Source: Hymenoscyphus infarciens
Lineage: Eukaryota; Ascomycota; Leotiomycetes; Helotiales; Helotiaceae
Assembly: GCA_001414345.1 (NCBI GenBank)
Contig: LLCB01000284.1
Span: 1 to 64,000, forward strand
DNA: 64,000 nt
Reading direction: 5' to 3'
Position 1 is the stretch's first letter, and each line of letters begins with the position of its first letter. Both the position numbers and the translations under genes were made by a program. The notes under the pieces were generated by a model that ran no database searches, was not told where the DNA came from, and saw only the letters and a program-made list of their open reading frames with translations. This document shows positions 1 to 11,734 of the stretch, piece by piece.

Positions 1-150
1 TTTTTTTTTTTTTTTTTTAGCTTTCCTAGCTACTCTAACTCTTCTTTTATATTTATTCTTTCTCTTCTATTATATTCTATAAGTAAAGTTATTCTATTCT
101 ATTATGTCCTAATATAGTAGAGTATTCTTCCTTATCTTAATACCTAGGAG
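1..150. repeat. Poly-T tract and A/T-rich edge of a repeat
   Basis: The window opens with 18 T and about 130 bp of A/T-rich sequence, much like the decayed repeats further on. A terminal poly-T would fit the tail of a retroelement in minus orientation, but the rest lies outside the window, so the family cannot be named. Confidence 0.35.
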
Positions 151-701
151 CGTTTAGACGAGGAAATCTAAGTAGAGCTGAAAGCGTACCCTCGAGAGAT
201 GGAGTAATTCGAGATATAAGACACTGAGTCTGACGAAAAGTATCCGGGCGGTAGTAGGCTCGAAGCAGTACTGTGGTTTTCGGGCATTTGGATTCCAGTA
301 CTGCAGAGTAATTTCTCTTTTTGTATTATTTGCGGCGCCATAATACCATTTTTGTCAACAGAGCAGTCTCTCATCCTAAAAACCCCCCAGAATGGGAGAA
401 TGTAAGACAGAGAAGGAAAGAAAAGGCTTCTCGACAAACTTTCATACCGCTGCAAGATACCTCGAAGCAGGATTGTTTTTGGAAGCAATCTTGAGATGAT
501 AAATTGAAATGGCGAGGGAAAATAAATAGGACATGAAAGGCTTGAGAAGAGCTAGCAAACAGTAAACCCAAATGCTATGCATCCCATATACCAGCTACCC
601 CTAAAACGCCCCCATTCCAAAGACACGGAATTTTCCCAAATGCTAAACCATATCTCCCACACAAAACACGCCCAACACCAAGGCAACCCTCAATGAGCCA
701 C
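151..701. other. Gene-free spacer downstream of SPC2
   Basis: Normal-composition sequence with no convincing coding region. It includes the 3' untranslated region of the minus-strand SPC2 gene. The Arg-rich open frame running antisense over the end of SPC2 is a shadow. Confidence 0.5.
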
Positions 702-1499
702 CTAAGCGGCCTTCTTGCCCCTCTTCTTCGTGCCCTTCTCCGGCGTCGCAGTACTCGTCGCAGTCCCGTCACTCTCCGCCAAAAGACTCGCCCATTTCTC
801 ATCCATACTCCGATTATCCACTGGCACATCCTTATCAACCTTCTTCTCCTCCTTCGCAGCATTCTTCGGGTCAGCCTTGCCTATAATAGCAAAATTCTGC
901 GCCATCATCCTCTGAAAAGGCTTCACAACAAAATGACCCTTCCCATCAAACCACCCACTAAAAGCCTTATCAACCCTCTTAACACTCTTCCGCCCATCCT
1001 TCGCCGTACAAGTAACCGTAAGTCTATAAACCGGTTTATGTTTATCGACTTTGCTTTGTACTTGTATCCTTTCGCCTTGGGGGTTTGTGCCGACGTAGAC
1101 GGTTGATTTTTCGACGCCCCAGATCCAGATTGTTAGGAGGGTGTTGAGGAGGGTGTAGATTGCTACGGCGATTGCGGTGTAGGTTTTTGTGGATTCGAAG
1201 CCGAGGGTGTAGTCCCAGTAGAAGGTTGCTGCGCAGAGGGTGAATGCCGAGTAGCCTAGAATGAGGCGGACGTCTGTTAGGGTGTGGGATTGGGTGAATT
1301 TTAGGGAGTTGAGGTATATTGGAAGGGCGTCATCGGTTGTGTTTTTTAGATCTAGAAGATGGTGGTTAGCTGGGTGTTCTGTTAGAGGGTTGTGGTGCTG
1401 GATATAGGTATAGCTCCTGGTGCGATGCGACTTGGATCGAGGATGAGGGAACTTACCAGCCAGTGAGTGAACACTGATTCTTTCCTGTGAGACCGCCAT
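702..1499 (-). CDS. SPC2: Signal peptidase complex subunit 2 (SPC2/SPC25 family)
   Basis: Non-catalytic subunit of the ER signal peptidase complex, which cleaves signal peptides as proteins enter the ER. The gene has two exons, 1457-1499 and 702-1351. The 105-bp intron (1352-1456) starts GTAAGT and ends CTTCTAG on the minus strand. Removing it joins VHSLA to DLKNTTDDALP, a family-typical N-terminus, and gives 230 residues. Two membrane segments lie at about 43-63 and 72-93, matching the usual double-spanning topology. The rest is a soluble domain ending in a Lys-rich tail (KKRGKKAA). The start was chosen because a longer upstream reading lacks similarity and the spliced frame begins cleanly at MAVSQER. 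The gene is divergent from EMC3. Confidence 0.9.
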   Translation of the reverse strand: MAVSQERISVHSLAGKFPHPRSKSHRTRSYTYIQHHNPLTEHPANHHLLDLKNTTDDALPIYLNSLKFTQSHTLTDVRLILGYSAFTLCAATFYWDYTLGFESTKTYTAIAVAIYTLLNTLLTIWIWGVEKSTVYVGTNPQGERIQVQSKVDKHKPVYRLTVTCTAKDGRKSVKRVDKAFSGWFDGKGHFVVKPFQRMMAQNFAIIGKADPKNAAKEEKKVDKDVPVDNRSMDEKWASLLAESDGTATSTATPEKGTKKRGKKAA

Positions 1500-1727
1500 G
1501 GTTGCGATTCTTGTTATTTGGCGCAAAGAAAGGAAATCAATTGCTTCGGTGGTGGCCTTTCTTTTGTAGAAGTTGTAGGTTGCGGGAACGTGTCTTGAAC
1601 TCCAACCTACCTAGCTCTCGGGATCATCCGAACTAGCGAGGGGCCGAGACGCCTCATCTCAACTTGACCACTTGATCTTTGACGACGACAACACCATCCA
1701 GCAGCCACTATCAAAGATCTCGCAAAG
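1500..1727. promoter_or_regulatory. Divergent promoter shared by SPC2 and EMC3
   Basis: Only 228 bp separate the two start codons, so both 5' UTRs and both promoters must lie here or overlap the genes. No clear TATA box is seen. Shared regulation of two ER-membrane biogenesis genes is inferred from the layout. Confidence 0.55.
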
Positions 1728-2738
1728 ATGGCGCAAGTTCCTGTGCAAACAATCCATAGGGATCCCCAGTTATTGTAAGTCTCTATACCCTTCGCAGATG
1801 AGTGTGCATTTTGCTAACAAGCCTTCCAGCTACTGGATCCTAATCCCCATCACAATAGTCATGGTGCGCTCCATCTCCTCGCAACTATCCAGAACCCCCC
1901 TAACAACCTCAGATCCTTACAGGTATCCTCCGCCACTATGCAACAGTCCTCATGGCCACCGCGCCAAAAAAGCAAGACCTCCCCTCCATCCGCGAACAAC
2001 GCTCCCTCCTCCGCGGAATAAACTTCCGTCTCAACGCCAACGCCATCTCGGCCCCTTCCTTCGCCGCACGAAAAGACTTCTTGGTTACAGCGTATGAAGA
2101 TGGGAAGTTCTTGAAGGAACCGGAGAAGAAAGGGCAAGCGGCGCCGAATCCGATGACGGATCCGGCGGCGATGGAGGGAATGATGGGGATGATGAAGGGG
2201 AATATGGCGATGATTATTCCGCAGACGCTGATTATGGGGTGGATTAATGCTTTTTTTAGTGGTTTTGTTATCAGTGAGTTTCCCTCTCGTGTCTCGGATT
2301 AGATATGGATATGGGTAGGAGAGTTACTGATGATGGAGACTAGTTCGATTACCATTTCCTCTGACGATTAAGTTTAAGAGTATGTTGCAAGCAGGAGTAG
2401 CTACTAAAGACATGGATCCGCAATGGATGTCCTCCATTTCTTGGTATGTGCTTTGTATTTTTGGGTTGCAATCGGTATTCAATTACCTCCTTGGAAGCGA
2501 TAATGGTATGGTATCGCCCTATTCTTTCCACCGGGTTCTTGGCTAAGTTGAGATAGCGGCCAGTCAAATGGCTCAACAGATGGGACAAATGGGTCCGGGT
2601 GCTGGAGCGCAGATGTTTGGGCCGGGTGTGGATCCTTATAAGCAGTTCCAGGCCGAGGCGGAGAATATTGCTGTGCTTGATCACCAGTATATTCTTGAGG
2701 GGGTTGAGGATAGACTTTTAAAGACTGTTAATGTGTAG
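1728..2738 (+). CDS. EMC3: ER membrane protein complex subunit 3 (EMC3)
   Basis: Core membrane subunit of the EMC insertase, which places transmembrane segments into the ER membrane; EMC3 belongs to the Oxa1/YidC/Get1 superfamily. The gene has five exons: 1728-1774, 1830-1863, 1913-2273, 2344-2505 and 2557-2738. The four introns are 49-70 bp, with GT..AG ends and branch-like CTAAC/CTGAT/CTAAG sites. The spliced protein has 261 residues, as usual for the family. It starts MAQVPVQTIHRDPQL, has a first membrane helix at about 17-39, then the conserved cytosolic block NFRLNANAISAPSFAARKDF. A Met-rich stretch (EGMMGMMKGNM) precedes the second helix and LPFPLTIKFKSMLQAGV precedes the third. In intron 2 the acceptor at 1911-1912 was preferred to a later CAG because it keeps ILTGILRHYA in frame. 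Confidence 0.93.
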
Positions 2739-3897
2739 GGTGGGTAGCAAGTAACGCTAGAGACGAGTTGTATAATATGAGTTGGAGCCTGCAGTTTGGT
2801 CTTGGTCGTTTGAGGAGCTGCGAATGTGTTTGTATACCCTTATTCTATCCACAAAGAGACAATTGACGGGCCCATAGAAATCTCTCAGAATACATCCGAT
2901 CTAAATTTACGAAAATGTAATATGCGAGATGAACTCTGAGAAAATGATTGGATGGAGAATTTTCGGATGACTGAATAATTATGGTCATCCGAACTTTATT
3001 CAAACAATCCTATTTCTCAAGTTCTTTTCGCATAACATAGTTGGTTGCTTTTACATTAAACTTGCACTGAGAAGGGCCAACACCAATAAAATCCCCTACG
3101 AGTTTATATACTCTTTCTTACTTGGCTAAGAGTTAAATTTTCTGTTGTCAATTTTTATGCAGGTGTTTTTGTTGAAGTAGAGAAATTTCTCTTCGCAGTG
3201 GACACTAAAAGCTGCAGTAAATATATTACCCATAGTTTGAACTCCTCTAGATAAACAATCTTAAATTGTTCCAACAGCGTAGCATAATTTTACTTGAGGA
3301 TTAGGTGGGCAGGTACGAACTCGATGATGTATTTACTACTACTTTCAACATCCATCGGGAGTCCTCTTGTTTTTTTTGCTCGACGCTACCCAAACTGGAG
3401 AAAACCATCTCCCAATTTGGCACAAGCAAGGGAAGGAGAGAGATCCAAACACTAGCTGGGAAAATAGATAAGGTAAATGTCTTCATGTGAAGTGCATTCC
3501 TATATTTTCCAACCTTTTATGAGAAGTTTGAAGGAAGGGAGAGGCCCGAAGCGTGCACCTTCCTTCCAGGTCGTTGGGTGTGCCTTCCCCGTCTGGGTGT
3601 GCCTTCCTGCTCTCGTCGTCGCTTCCCAACTGGTGTGGTCAAGTGACACGAGACCTGGGACGCGCCTTCCTCTTTCACTTCTGAACCACCTCAGTACTTG
3701 AAGACTTCTCCTCCGCGTCTGGCCTGAACCTTTCAACCTCGACACCATTCTTCTTTCGACATACTCGTCTGGATACCTTCATCTTTGAGGTTCTTCAATT
3801 CTACTCTACGGCTGGACGCAATTCGGGGAAGGCTTGACGCGTCTTTCTTATATCTTCCGTTCACCAACTCACGGTTGTTGAACTTTGCACGTCCATC
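2739..3897. other. Gene-free spacer
   Basis: EMC3 3' region and the upstream region of the BTB gene. The part from about 3540 has a C/T-rich, promoter-like composition. No coding exon or RNA gene was recognised. Confidence 0.5.
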
Positions 3898-4996
3898 ATG
3901 ACGAAGAGAACTCTGCCGGACACAGCTCAGCCTGCCTCCGATGGAAGCAGAAAGGTGGCGAAAACTTCCCCCTCCTTTCTCGCCTTAGTATAATATTCAA
4001 GCGGGCAACAGAAGGACAACGCCAAAAAAGCTGTCGCTGCTTCTCCTACGCCGGCTCCAATTGAAGCCTCTTCACTCCATGGTAGTGGCCACCCATTCAA
4101 GTAAGTTCATTTCAGAAACAGAAGTTTTCTCGTCTGGGTTGTTCCCACTTCGTCGCACCGCAATATAAATGGCCTCCACTGATGTCCTCCATAGGTCACC
4201 AAAGGACATGGTCCGCTTGGTCGTTGGAAAAACAGAACACCAGGAGCAATTCTTGGTTCACAAAGGTAAACTGAGCAAGTACAGCGAGTTTTTCCGAACG
4301 GCTTGCAAGATGGAGTGGATGAATCCCGAAAACCAATGCATTGAACTTCCAGAGGATGATCCCAAGATTATCCAATCGATGGTTTTCTGGTTGTATGAGA
4401 ATGAAATTTGCGTACCTCAAGGCTTGATCAACCATGGTTTGACATCCAAGACCGTGGACAATGATAGTGTCATGAACATGGAATGGGGCCTTATCATGAA
4501 GCTGTATGTGCTAGGAGAAAAATATCAGATTCCCGAGCTTCAAAACGATGCTACCGATGCTTTCATTAGCCACTGGTGCGAGGGGCGTTTGGAGGACACG
4601 GTTGAGTGGTCTTCGCGGTTGGAATTGTTCAAGGTTGCGATGCGTGGCGCTACCTACATATACAATAACACGACCCAGCCCGACTCAACTCTACGACGTA
4701 CGTTCGTACAGCTCATTATGGCCGAATTCCACCAACATCGCCAGAAATTCGATTACCTAGCTGTCCTCAAAGCCCAGGTTAGCTCATCTGTCTTCGGCGA
4801 GATCTGTTACGATTTGGCTAGTTTCCAACAAGAAAACCTGGATGTGGATGATGGCGGCGGTGGCATGCTATTTTGTAGCTTGCGCATTCAGTTACCAGAC
4901 ATCGATTTTTTTGGGACGATGCATAAAGGAGTGAACCGTCGCTTGAGAGACGAGGCTAAGGGCATGACAATCTACGATGATGAAAAAGACACCTGA
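3898..4996 (+). CDS. BTB/POZ domain protein
   Basis: Probable protein-interaction or ubiquitin-ligase adaptor of the large fungal BTB family; the specific role is unknown. I model three exons, 3898-3954, 4012-4100 and 4195-4996, giving 315 residues. Intron 1 (3955-4011) removes an in-frame TAA, and intron 2 (4101-4194) is a clean GTAAGT..TAG intron with a CTGAT branch site. The N-terminus (MTKRTLPDTAQ, then a Lys/Ala/Pro-rich linker) looks disordered. The BTB fold follows at about 50-160: DMVRLVVGK, FLVHKGKLSKYSEFF, then IELPEDDPKIIQSMVFWLY. These match the usual core of self-association strands and helices. The C-terminal half has no recognised domain. Intron 1 has a weak donor (GTGGCG), so translation from the ATG at 4169 is an alternative. 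Confidence 0.8.
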
Positions 4997-6706
4997 GGTG
5001 CTAGGATGGTAGGTGAGGAAATTCCCAGTCAGGTCTCTTCTGCATCTAACTCATCGCTCCTAGCTTGTGGTTACCACCAATTGTATTCACACAGTTACAG
5101 ACTCTTCCACTGGTCAGCTTTTTATCAGCCTGAGAACACAGCGTCATCACTATCATTTTTAGTCACAATGGTGAAATTCACACCTATGGTTGCCCATGCG
5201 ATTGGTAACAAGAAGGCTCATCAGTGAAAAGGCAATATAAATACGATTTCTGGCCAGCTTTTGCTTGCACTTCTTGCTTCTTACTCGATCAAATTTGCTG
5301 TGGTATACGGATGGGTTATTATTGCTTCAGAAGAGGTGTCGGCCAAAAATATGCCAAGGAATCAACTTGAGAGTGGAAGATTTCATATTACTAGTGGCTG
5401 TGTGTGGTTGTCTGATACCCTTTAGCTTAGGGAACATGAATGGAACAAGATCACAATTCACAAATAGCTTTTACCTTGATCCTTCAACGAACTATGCTCT
5501 TATATCAACCTAGTATAATCGTGAGTGGTGCAAAGGAAAGTATACATGGTAAGTGAAGTCCCTGGTCTGTTCTGAGCACACTCATTTCTCCATTACCTCG
5601 GGATTTTCGTGACAGCTCTGGATGCTATGCGAGAATGTTTTAAAGAATGGAGGGTCAGAGTTTCTCATTCTTCTAAACCTCCTTGGACAATATAAGTTGT
5701 TATCTTAGGTTAGTGCGTCTTACCTGCACCACATGCTGCTAGTGTATTCGCCATTTCGGCGGCTTCTCGTTCGGGTGCTGTGCGTGCTGTGAGGCATTTA
5801 TGGGCCTCTGTGGTTTGTTGTATTTATATTGAAATTGGTTGAGGGATGTGTGAGGAAGTTGGAGTTTTCTTTTTTATATGTTTATAAGGATGTTGGGCTT
5901 TTTAGGAGGAGGCGGTTGTTTTAAGTATGGTTGGTGTGGATTGGTAGTGTTGGGTCAAATATGGTTGTCGGTTTTATTCGCTTAGTGGCTTTGTTAGGCT
6001 TACTCATTCTCCGTCGTCTATGAATAAAGACAGGCGCCCGTCGGGGACTTTTAAATGTTGTGCGTGGGATTGAAGCTCTACTTGGAACTTTGAGGTTGCT
6101 ATTTTTTTGTGTTTACCCGTTTCTTAAACCCTACACTAAGAAATAACACTAACCATCAAAATTAAGAGGGCGAATCCAACGAGTCGGATTAATTAGCTAG
6201 CTTCTATCCTTTTTTTTAAATTACTATTCCCTCAAGAGGTAACTAGGTAAGTGGTTATATATAACGTAAGAAATGATATCTAACACGCCTGGTCATTGTT
6301 CACTAGCACACTTCCTACTACCTACTTAAGGCAATTATAACCTTTTTTTCTCGAAAAAGTTACCTTTTAATTCTCTCGAAGCTTCTGGGAGAATATCTTT
6401 TTGAACAACAAGATTGGAGGGTGTCGGAGAGCAATACCCCTTCTCCCTTGCTTTTTCATGAGGTAGGTGGGTGAGAATGAGAAGCACGCGGGATACACGG
6501 CAGAAGGAGCGTGTTCCTTTTTATACCTTGATATTCCAAACCCTCACATATTTCATCTATTCTACACATTCCTCCTCTGTTGACAATGCAAAGTAACCTC
6601 GATAAACCAAAAAACGCCGCGAATTTGAATGCATTCGAACCAGCCTAACTCCGTTTCATTTCAGATACCCCTCCCCTTCCCTTTCTATTTCCACACCCAT
6701 CCCCGA
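4997..6706. other. Gene-free spacer, 1.7 kb
   Basis: Open frames are short and lack recognisable similarity or splice structure. The sequence becomes T-rich from about 5850. It lies between the 3' ends of the BTB gene and the PXMP4-like gene, which converge. Confidence 0.45.
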
Positions 6707-7581
6707 CTATTTGTTGTGTATAATGAAATTCCGCAATGAATCCCAGGTATCGCTCTGTACATAGATGTAATCCATACTACTCCTCAATCCACTCTGCACG
6801 GTATCGGGATACCATCTGAAAAGCCACATCACACTACCCCAACTCAGCGCTGCGAATACGGGCCAGGCGTCGTTGGATATTCGTTTTGCTAGTTGTGGGT
6901 TTTTAATTATGTTTGCGCGGGGGTCGACGGAGAGGAGGGCTAGGGAAAGGACGACTCTTGCAAAGACTGTGCGATCGCTGTTAGCAGGATGAAGGGGGGC
7001 AAAGAGGCTGACCAGACGGGAAAATGAAGAGGGGAGACATACCAAAAATCACTATCTGTTTACTAACACTACTGACATGACCTTTCTTCGACCTCCTCCC
7101 GAAAACCAGATATCCACCCAGTAACCCCGCAAAGAAAGTATCAAAAGGCCCTTCCTTTCCTGGGTCCGAACCCATGTGTTTCAATAGTAACATTGTTGTT
7201 TTGTAGACTGTTGCGTACTTGGCTAGGTTCTGGGCGTGGGTTTTTGTGGCTTTTAATATTAAGGAGACCTTCTCTTGGACTGTGCCGGAGCGGAAGAGGA
7301 ATATCATGCTGGCAGATGTTAGCATTGGAAGGGTATTGGGGAGCAGGGCAAAGAGGGATATGGGGGGAGGGAAGAGAGGGACAAACACTAGAGCATGTGG
7401 AAATCGGACTTTTGCGCCGTAGACTGCGCCATTACGGGCGGCTTTTAGAATTGCGAGGTAATCTGCATATTTGGGGTTTAATATTATACTCTCAAGAGCT
7501 TTCTATTGGGTTTGGAATTAGTATATTTATGTCGTTGTGGCGTTTGTGCTAACTCACTTTGACACCTTCAACTCGAGACAT
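6707..7581 (-). CDS. Peroxisomal membrane protein 4 (PXMP4/PMP24) family
   Basis: Integral peroxisomal membrane protein of the Tim17/Tim22/PMP24 group; its exact function is not established. The gene has four exons on the minus strand: 7558-7581, 7387-7502, 7043-7308 and 6707-6966, giving 221 residues, close to the usual 200-230. All three introns have GT..AG ends, and two show GCTAAC branch sites. Intron 2 starts GTTTGT; that choice restores FPHALVMIFLFRSG, a family hallmark. Other typical blocks are ALESIILNPKYADYLA, AARNGAVYGAKVRFPHA and FDTFFAGLLGGYLVFG. FARVVLSLA lies near the C-terminal third. Gly-rich and Ala-rich helices fit several membrane passes. It is divergent from RPF2, and no functional link between the two is evident. 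Confidence 0.85.
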
Positions 7582-7969
7582 CTTGAAGCCGAAGTTATTG
7601 AAGGGAGTTCCTTCGTGGATGCTGGAAAGCAGCTAAGATTGATGTTACCGTCTTCTGCTCATCTGCGAGTATTTGGTTTGTGAATTAGAGCTGGGAAATT
7701 GGGATTTTAGTAGAGAAGAAAGCGTGTAGTTGGTTTGTTCAGCTTTCTGGCTCGTGAAGATGGAATGCGATTCATATGGCAGCCGCATCACCGAGGCTCG
7801 CTGTGGGGGCCCCCTGTCGATTTGAACCGTGGGGTACCGGATTTGATGCCTCACATTCAAGGCACTAAAGCGCTTCGCAATCGATAAGCTATTTTTTCTG
7901 CTCTGCCGCAAAAAAAGTTTCCAAGCTCTCATCCCACCTCAATATCAATCCCCACTACCAATCCTCAAA
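7582..7969. promoter_or_regulatory. Divergent promoter region of PXMP4-like gene and RPF2
   Basis: 388 bp between two divergent start codons must contain both promoters. No individual element could be assigned with confidence. Confidence 0.45.
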
Positions 7970-9002
7970 ATGTTGCGCCAAATGTACGTCCCCCTCAATC
8001 GCATACTTTCCTTCTTTCTCAATCCATAAGCTAATAACATGAAATAGCAAACCCCGCAACGCCCGCTCCAAGCGCGCCCTCGACAAAAAAGCCCCCAAAC
8101 CGGTCGAGAACCCCAAGACAACCCTCTTCCTCCGCTACACAACCTGTTCCCAACTCATCCAAGACTGCATGACCGACCTCTACCAGTTAAGAATCCCACT
8201 CGCCAAGAAATTCACGAAAAAGAATCCCATCCACCCCTTCGAAGACGCTACATCCCTCGAGTTCTTCTCCGAGAAAAACGATGCGTCGATCCTCGTCTTC
8301 GGTTCGTCATCAAAGAAACGCCCGCATAGTTTGACGCTGACGAGGACGTTTGGGTACAAGGTTTTGGATATGTTGGAGTTATCCTTGAATCCTGAGACTT
8401 TCCGGGCATTGGCGCAGTTTAAGAATAAGAAGTGTGCTGTGGGATTGAAGCCTATGTTGCTCTTTTCGGGGACGCCGTTTGAGGGGCCAGTTTCCGATGA
8501 ATACACGATGATAAAATCCTTCTTCACGGATTTCTTCAAGGGGGAGCCAGCAGACAAAGTTGATGTCGAGGGATTGCAGTATATGGTCTGCATTTCCGCA
8601 GCCGAAGCCACCGACTCAGATTCTAAACCTTCGGTTCATCTGAGAGTTTACCTCATCAAGACGAAGAGAAGTGGTCAGAAATGCCCAAGAGTCGAAGTCG
8701 AAGAAATGGGTCCACGAATGGATTTCCACGTAGGAAGAATCAAGGAGGCAGACGAGGCTATGCTCAAGGAAGCAATGAAGAAAGCAAGGACCAGCGCAGA
8801 GAGACCGAAGAAGAATATCTCGACTGATATTGTGGGTGATAAGGTTGGAAGGATACATCTGGGTAAACAGGACTTGAAGGAGTTGCAGACGAGGAAGATG
8901 AAGGGACTTAAGAGAAGTAGGGATGTGGCTGATTCTGAGGATGAGGATGTGATGGATCTTGTTAGTGACGATGAGCCAGTGAAGAAGACTAAGAAGGCTT
9001 GA
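7970..9002 (+). CDS. RPF2: Ribosome biogenesis protein RPF2 (Brix domain)
   Basis: Nucleolar assembly factor that, with Rrs1, brings the 5S RNP (5S rRNA, uL18, uL5) into the 60S precursor. It has two exons, 7970-7983 and 8048-9002, with a 64-bp intron starting GTACGT and ending AAATAG with a GCTAATAAC branch region. Splicing yields MLRQIKPRNARSKRAL and 322 residues, the normal size. The basic N-terminus is followed by the Brix domain at about 28-232 (LFLRYTTCSQLIQDCM, FGSSSKKRPHSLTLTRTF, LQYMVCISA). The C-terminal part has the family-typical EEMGPRMDFHVGR block. The end is acidic then basic (DSEDED..KKTKKA), a likely nucleolar or nuclear targeting tail. Confidence 0.93.
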
Positions 9003-10022
9003 GGGAGATGTTAGGGTAATTGTATCGGGTTGGAGTTTTGGAGTTTGGGTGGCGCGAGAGAGGGAAAATTACGTGTGGATTGTAGGTTGCGTGTGGACTA
9101 GCAATGCAGATATTTTTGATACCATAATTGGGACAAGAGGCCCGGTCATAACTCTGTGTATACTCGTCCTTCTTGTTTTTCTATTAATCTAAGACAATTG
9201 GAGACATTGTTCCAGAAGGATTAGGAGATTAGAAAGTCAATTTCTCGATTATCCCAACTCTACTGAGACATTTTTTTTTATTTCCCTATGCCTTTACGGA
9301 CGACCGTTGTTCATACAAATGTTCGCAGAGCAATTCTCACTTCTCTTACATCACTGAACCCTGTGAAGCCCACGACCCCCGTTCGGGATTTGTGACGTTC
9401 GGGGTTTGTGGTTCCATCTATTTCATATTCAAGGCCTTCGCATTCCTCACCTACAAAATTTAATTGTTAACTTCGTACAGCCGACTTGCTCTCAATCTCG
9501 TTTCATAACGTGACATATAATCTAATTTGAAGACATAGGTTCGCTTGTACATATATTAGTATGTGAGAGGTTTGCTCTTACTACTCTACACCAGTCATAT
9601 CCAAGCTTGAGAGCCCGAGGTTGCTTCTGTTCTTTGTTGTTGGAGTACGTTTGACTTGGATGATAAATCTCGGGTCCCGTCTCTAAGCGTTTCCTTTTTA
9701 CTCTATCGGTACTTCGAAAGAGGAGAGTACTATAAGTGGAATGTAAAATTTGAGATCGACAGTATTACTTTATTCGACGACGGACTTCTTTTCTTTTTTC
9801 GAAAGTATTTTCGAAAGTACTATGGCACGGCCGTTGAGAGTGTGACAGCTTTCGTAGCATGACGGCGGCTGGGTCATCGACATCGTCGTCTACCACCACC
9901 AACTTTCTCTTTCTATAAGCCAATTCTAAGCAATCGTCAATAACGTAAACAAAACAGCGTACTAAAATTTCTTCCCAGTCTTAACTAGAACATCGAATTC
10001 GCTCTCCTCGTCAGTACTCAAT
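9003..10022. other. Gene-free spacer
   Basis: RPF2 3' region and about 1 kb of sequence without a recognisable gene. A short direct repeat (TTTCGAAAGTA, twice) occurs near 9800-9820. The small open frame at 9656-9862 has no support. Confidence 0.4.
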
Positions 10023-10397
10023 ATGGCTTCTTCGCCCTCCTTGGTCATCTCGTTGTTGGCGACAACAGTTGCCTTATCAGCCGCGTGTCCGTCCGAGATC
10101 GCCGAGTTAAAAACTGTTAGTGGCGTGGTAACTCAAGTATAGACTTGGCATACCGAGGCCTACAATTTCCATGGATGTGATGGTCTTTGAAAAGGTATGA
10201 TCACTGGGGTTTGGAGAGCAGCGGGTTCGTGGATGGGATTGGCTACTGGTGAGAAACCTATGGACGCGGGGACAGAAACCATGCCGGAATGGACAGCCAT
10301 CTTTGTCGGATTATGTCTCATGATAGTTTGCGGAGGTGCTTTGAATTTGCACTTCTCTCCTCTGGAAGGGGTGAACTTCTGGGCATTTAGGAATTAA
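10023..10397 (+). pseudogene. Possible decayed small secreted or membrane protein
   Basis: A single frame of 125 codons starts with a good ATG and a convincing signal-peptide-like stretch (MASSPSLVISLLATTVALSA, then AC). It continues through TAG at codon 40 and TGA at codon 57 to a final stop, ending with a hydrophobic segment (AIFVGLCLMIVCGGA). Both stops could come from C-to-T changes. An intron that removes them was looked for: the best one (58 bp from GTATAG) does not keep the frame. No family is recognised, and chance cannot be excluded. Confidence 0.35.
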
Positions 10398-11734
10398 GTC
10401 ATCCGGTAGAAAAGCACGGTGTAGGAAAGGATCTCCTTGGAAAACTACCGCGGGGCAACTTGGCACCTTTATCTCGATTTCTCGGCGTTTGAAGTTGAGT
10501 GGGGGGATTCTTGGGGGCGGTATCTATTGCATGGGAACGTATTTTGAACACACACTCATGATTACTTTGAACCAAACATTTTTCAACACTCTTTTTAGTG
10601 AATTGCTTTGGGGATTTTTTTTGGAGATAGAACATGAGAATAAAGAAGTTGAAGCTTCTTTTCCTTATTGATGTCTTGAAACGTTCTGAGTTATATCAAG
10701 TACTCTAATTTCATACCTAGATCAAACGACGGGTTGGAATGGCGAATGGAGCTGTATTTAATAACGAAGCTGATAAATTCAATCTTTATGATTGATGAAG
10801 CATTGGTATGAATGGGTGGGGTGCCGCAGGAAATGGGCAAGCTATTAAGCCCATCATTCGGTATGTTCAGGTAGGTAAATGGCTGACAAGATAATGTCTT
10901 CCTGTCAACGGAAGAGCATTCAGTTGAAAAGAATTGATATCTATTCACTACTATAAGTACACGCTATGATTTTTTGAATTTTTTTGAGAAAGTTCATGTT
11001 AGCGTCGAATGTTTTACCACTGTCCATTTCTAAGAAAGTTCAGATATAGCAAAATAAGAAAGCTACGGGTGCCGCGAAAAACTCACCGCCGCCCACAGCT
11101 CAACGTTCCCCAGGAGCTATATCGATGTTCAATGCCTTGTATGCACTGTTGACGGTGATTTCAGCCTAGTCGTCAGTCACACGTGCAAGACCAATTTGCT
11201 TTTCGACAAATGAAAGAAACTTGGACAGTCTTCAAGATATTTTGACTTATATAGATTCGCGGCTTAGACCGCCATTTCTCCCACGAACATAGCTTAGTGA
11301 AGCTGACAGCGACGTTGCTTTTCGCCTATCATCAGTTTTATTATTTAAAGCTAATAAGGAGTCATTTACCGAGGATTGGCAACGAGAATATTGACAAAGC
11401 TAGAAATAGAAATAAGTTCACCTTTTAGATATTCACCAGAAAGATTTTTGCGTTATAAATAGTTCCCTTTTTAGAAAATTTTAAGCTTCTTAATGAAACA
11501 AGTTGGGACGTACGATTCAGTCTTCAAAAAAATAAATAGAGGTTCCAGGATAGCTAATTATCCCACAAGCGAGTGAGTACTACGTTTGCTCAATTGCTTT
11601 AATCTGTTCTTATTATTTAACATGAAAGTCAAATAGCTTTAATACATACAACCAACTCCTGCAACTTTCATATATCAAATATCTCAACTATCTCCCAACC
11701 TGAAAACATATTAGAGCAGTGTTGCCAGTAGTAT
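10398..11734. other. Gene-free spacer
   Basis: Moderately A/T-rich sequence with only short, unsupported open frames. No RNA gene was recognised. Confidence 0.4.

Noticed and set aside
575..862. Arg/Trp-rich open frame and overlapping frames around SPC2
   Set aside because: They lie over or beside the SPC2 coding exon in another frame and have shadow-type composition; SPC2 has family motifs and a consistent intron.
5006..5513. Two open frames after the BTB gene
   Set aside because: Neither has a recognisable motif or splice structure; they probably belong to its 3' UTR and spacer.
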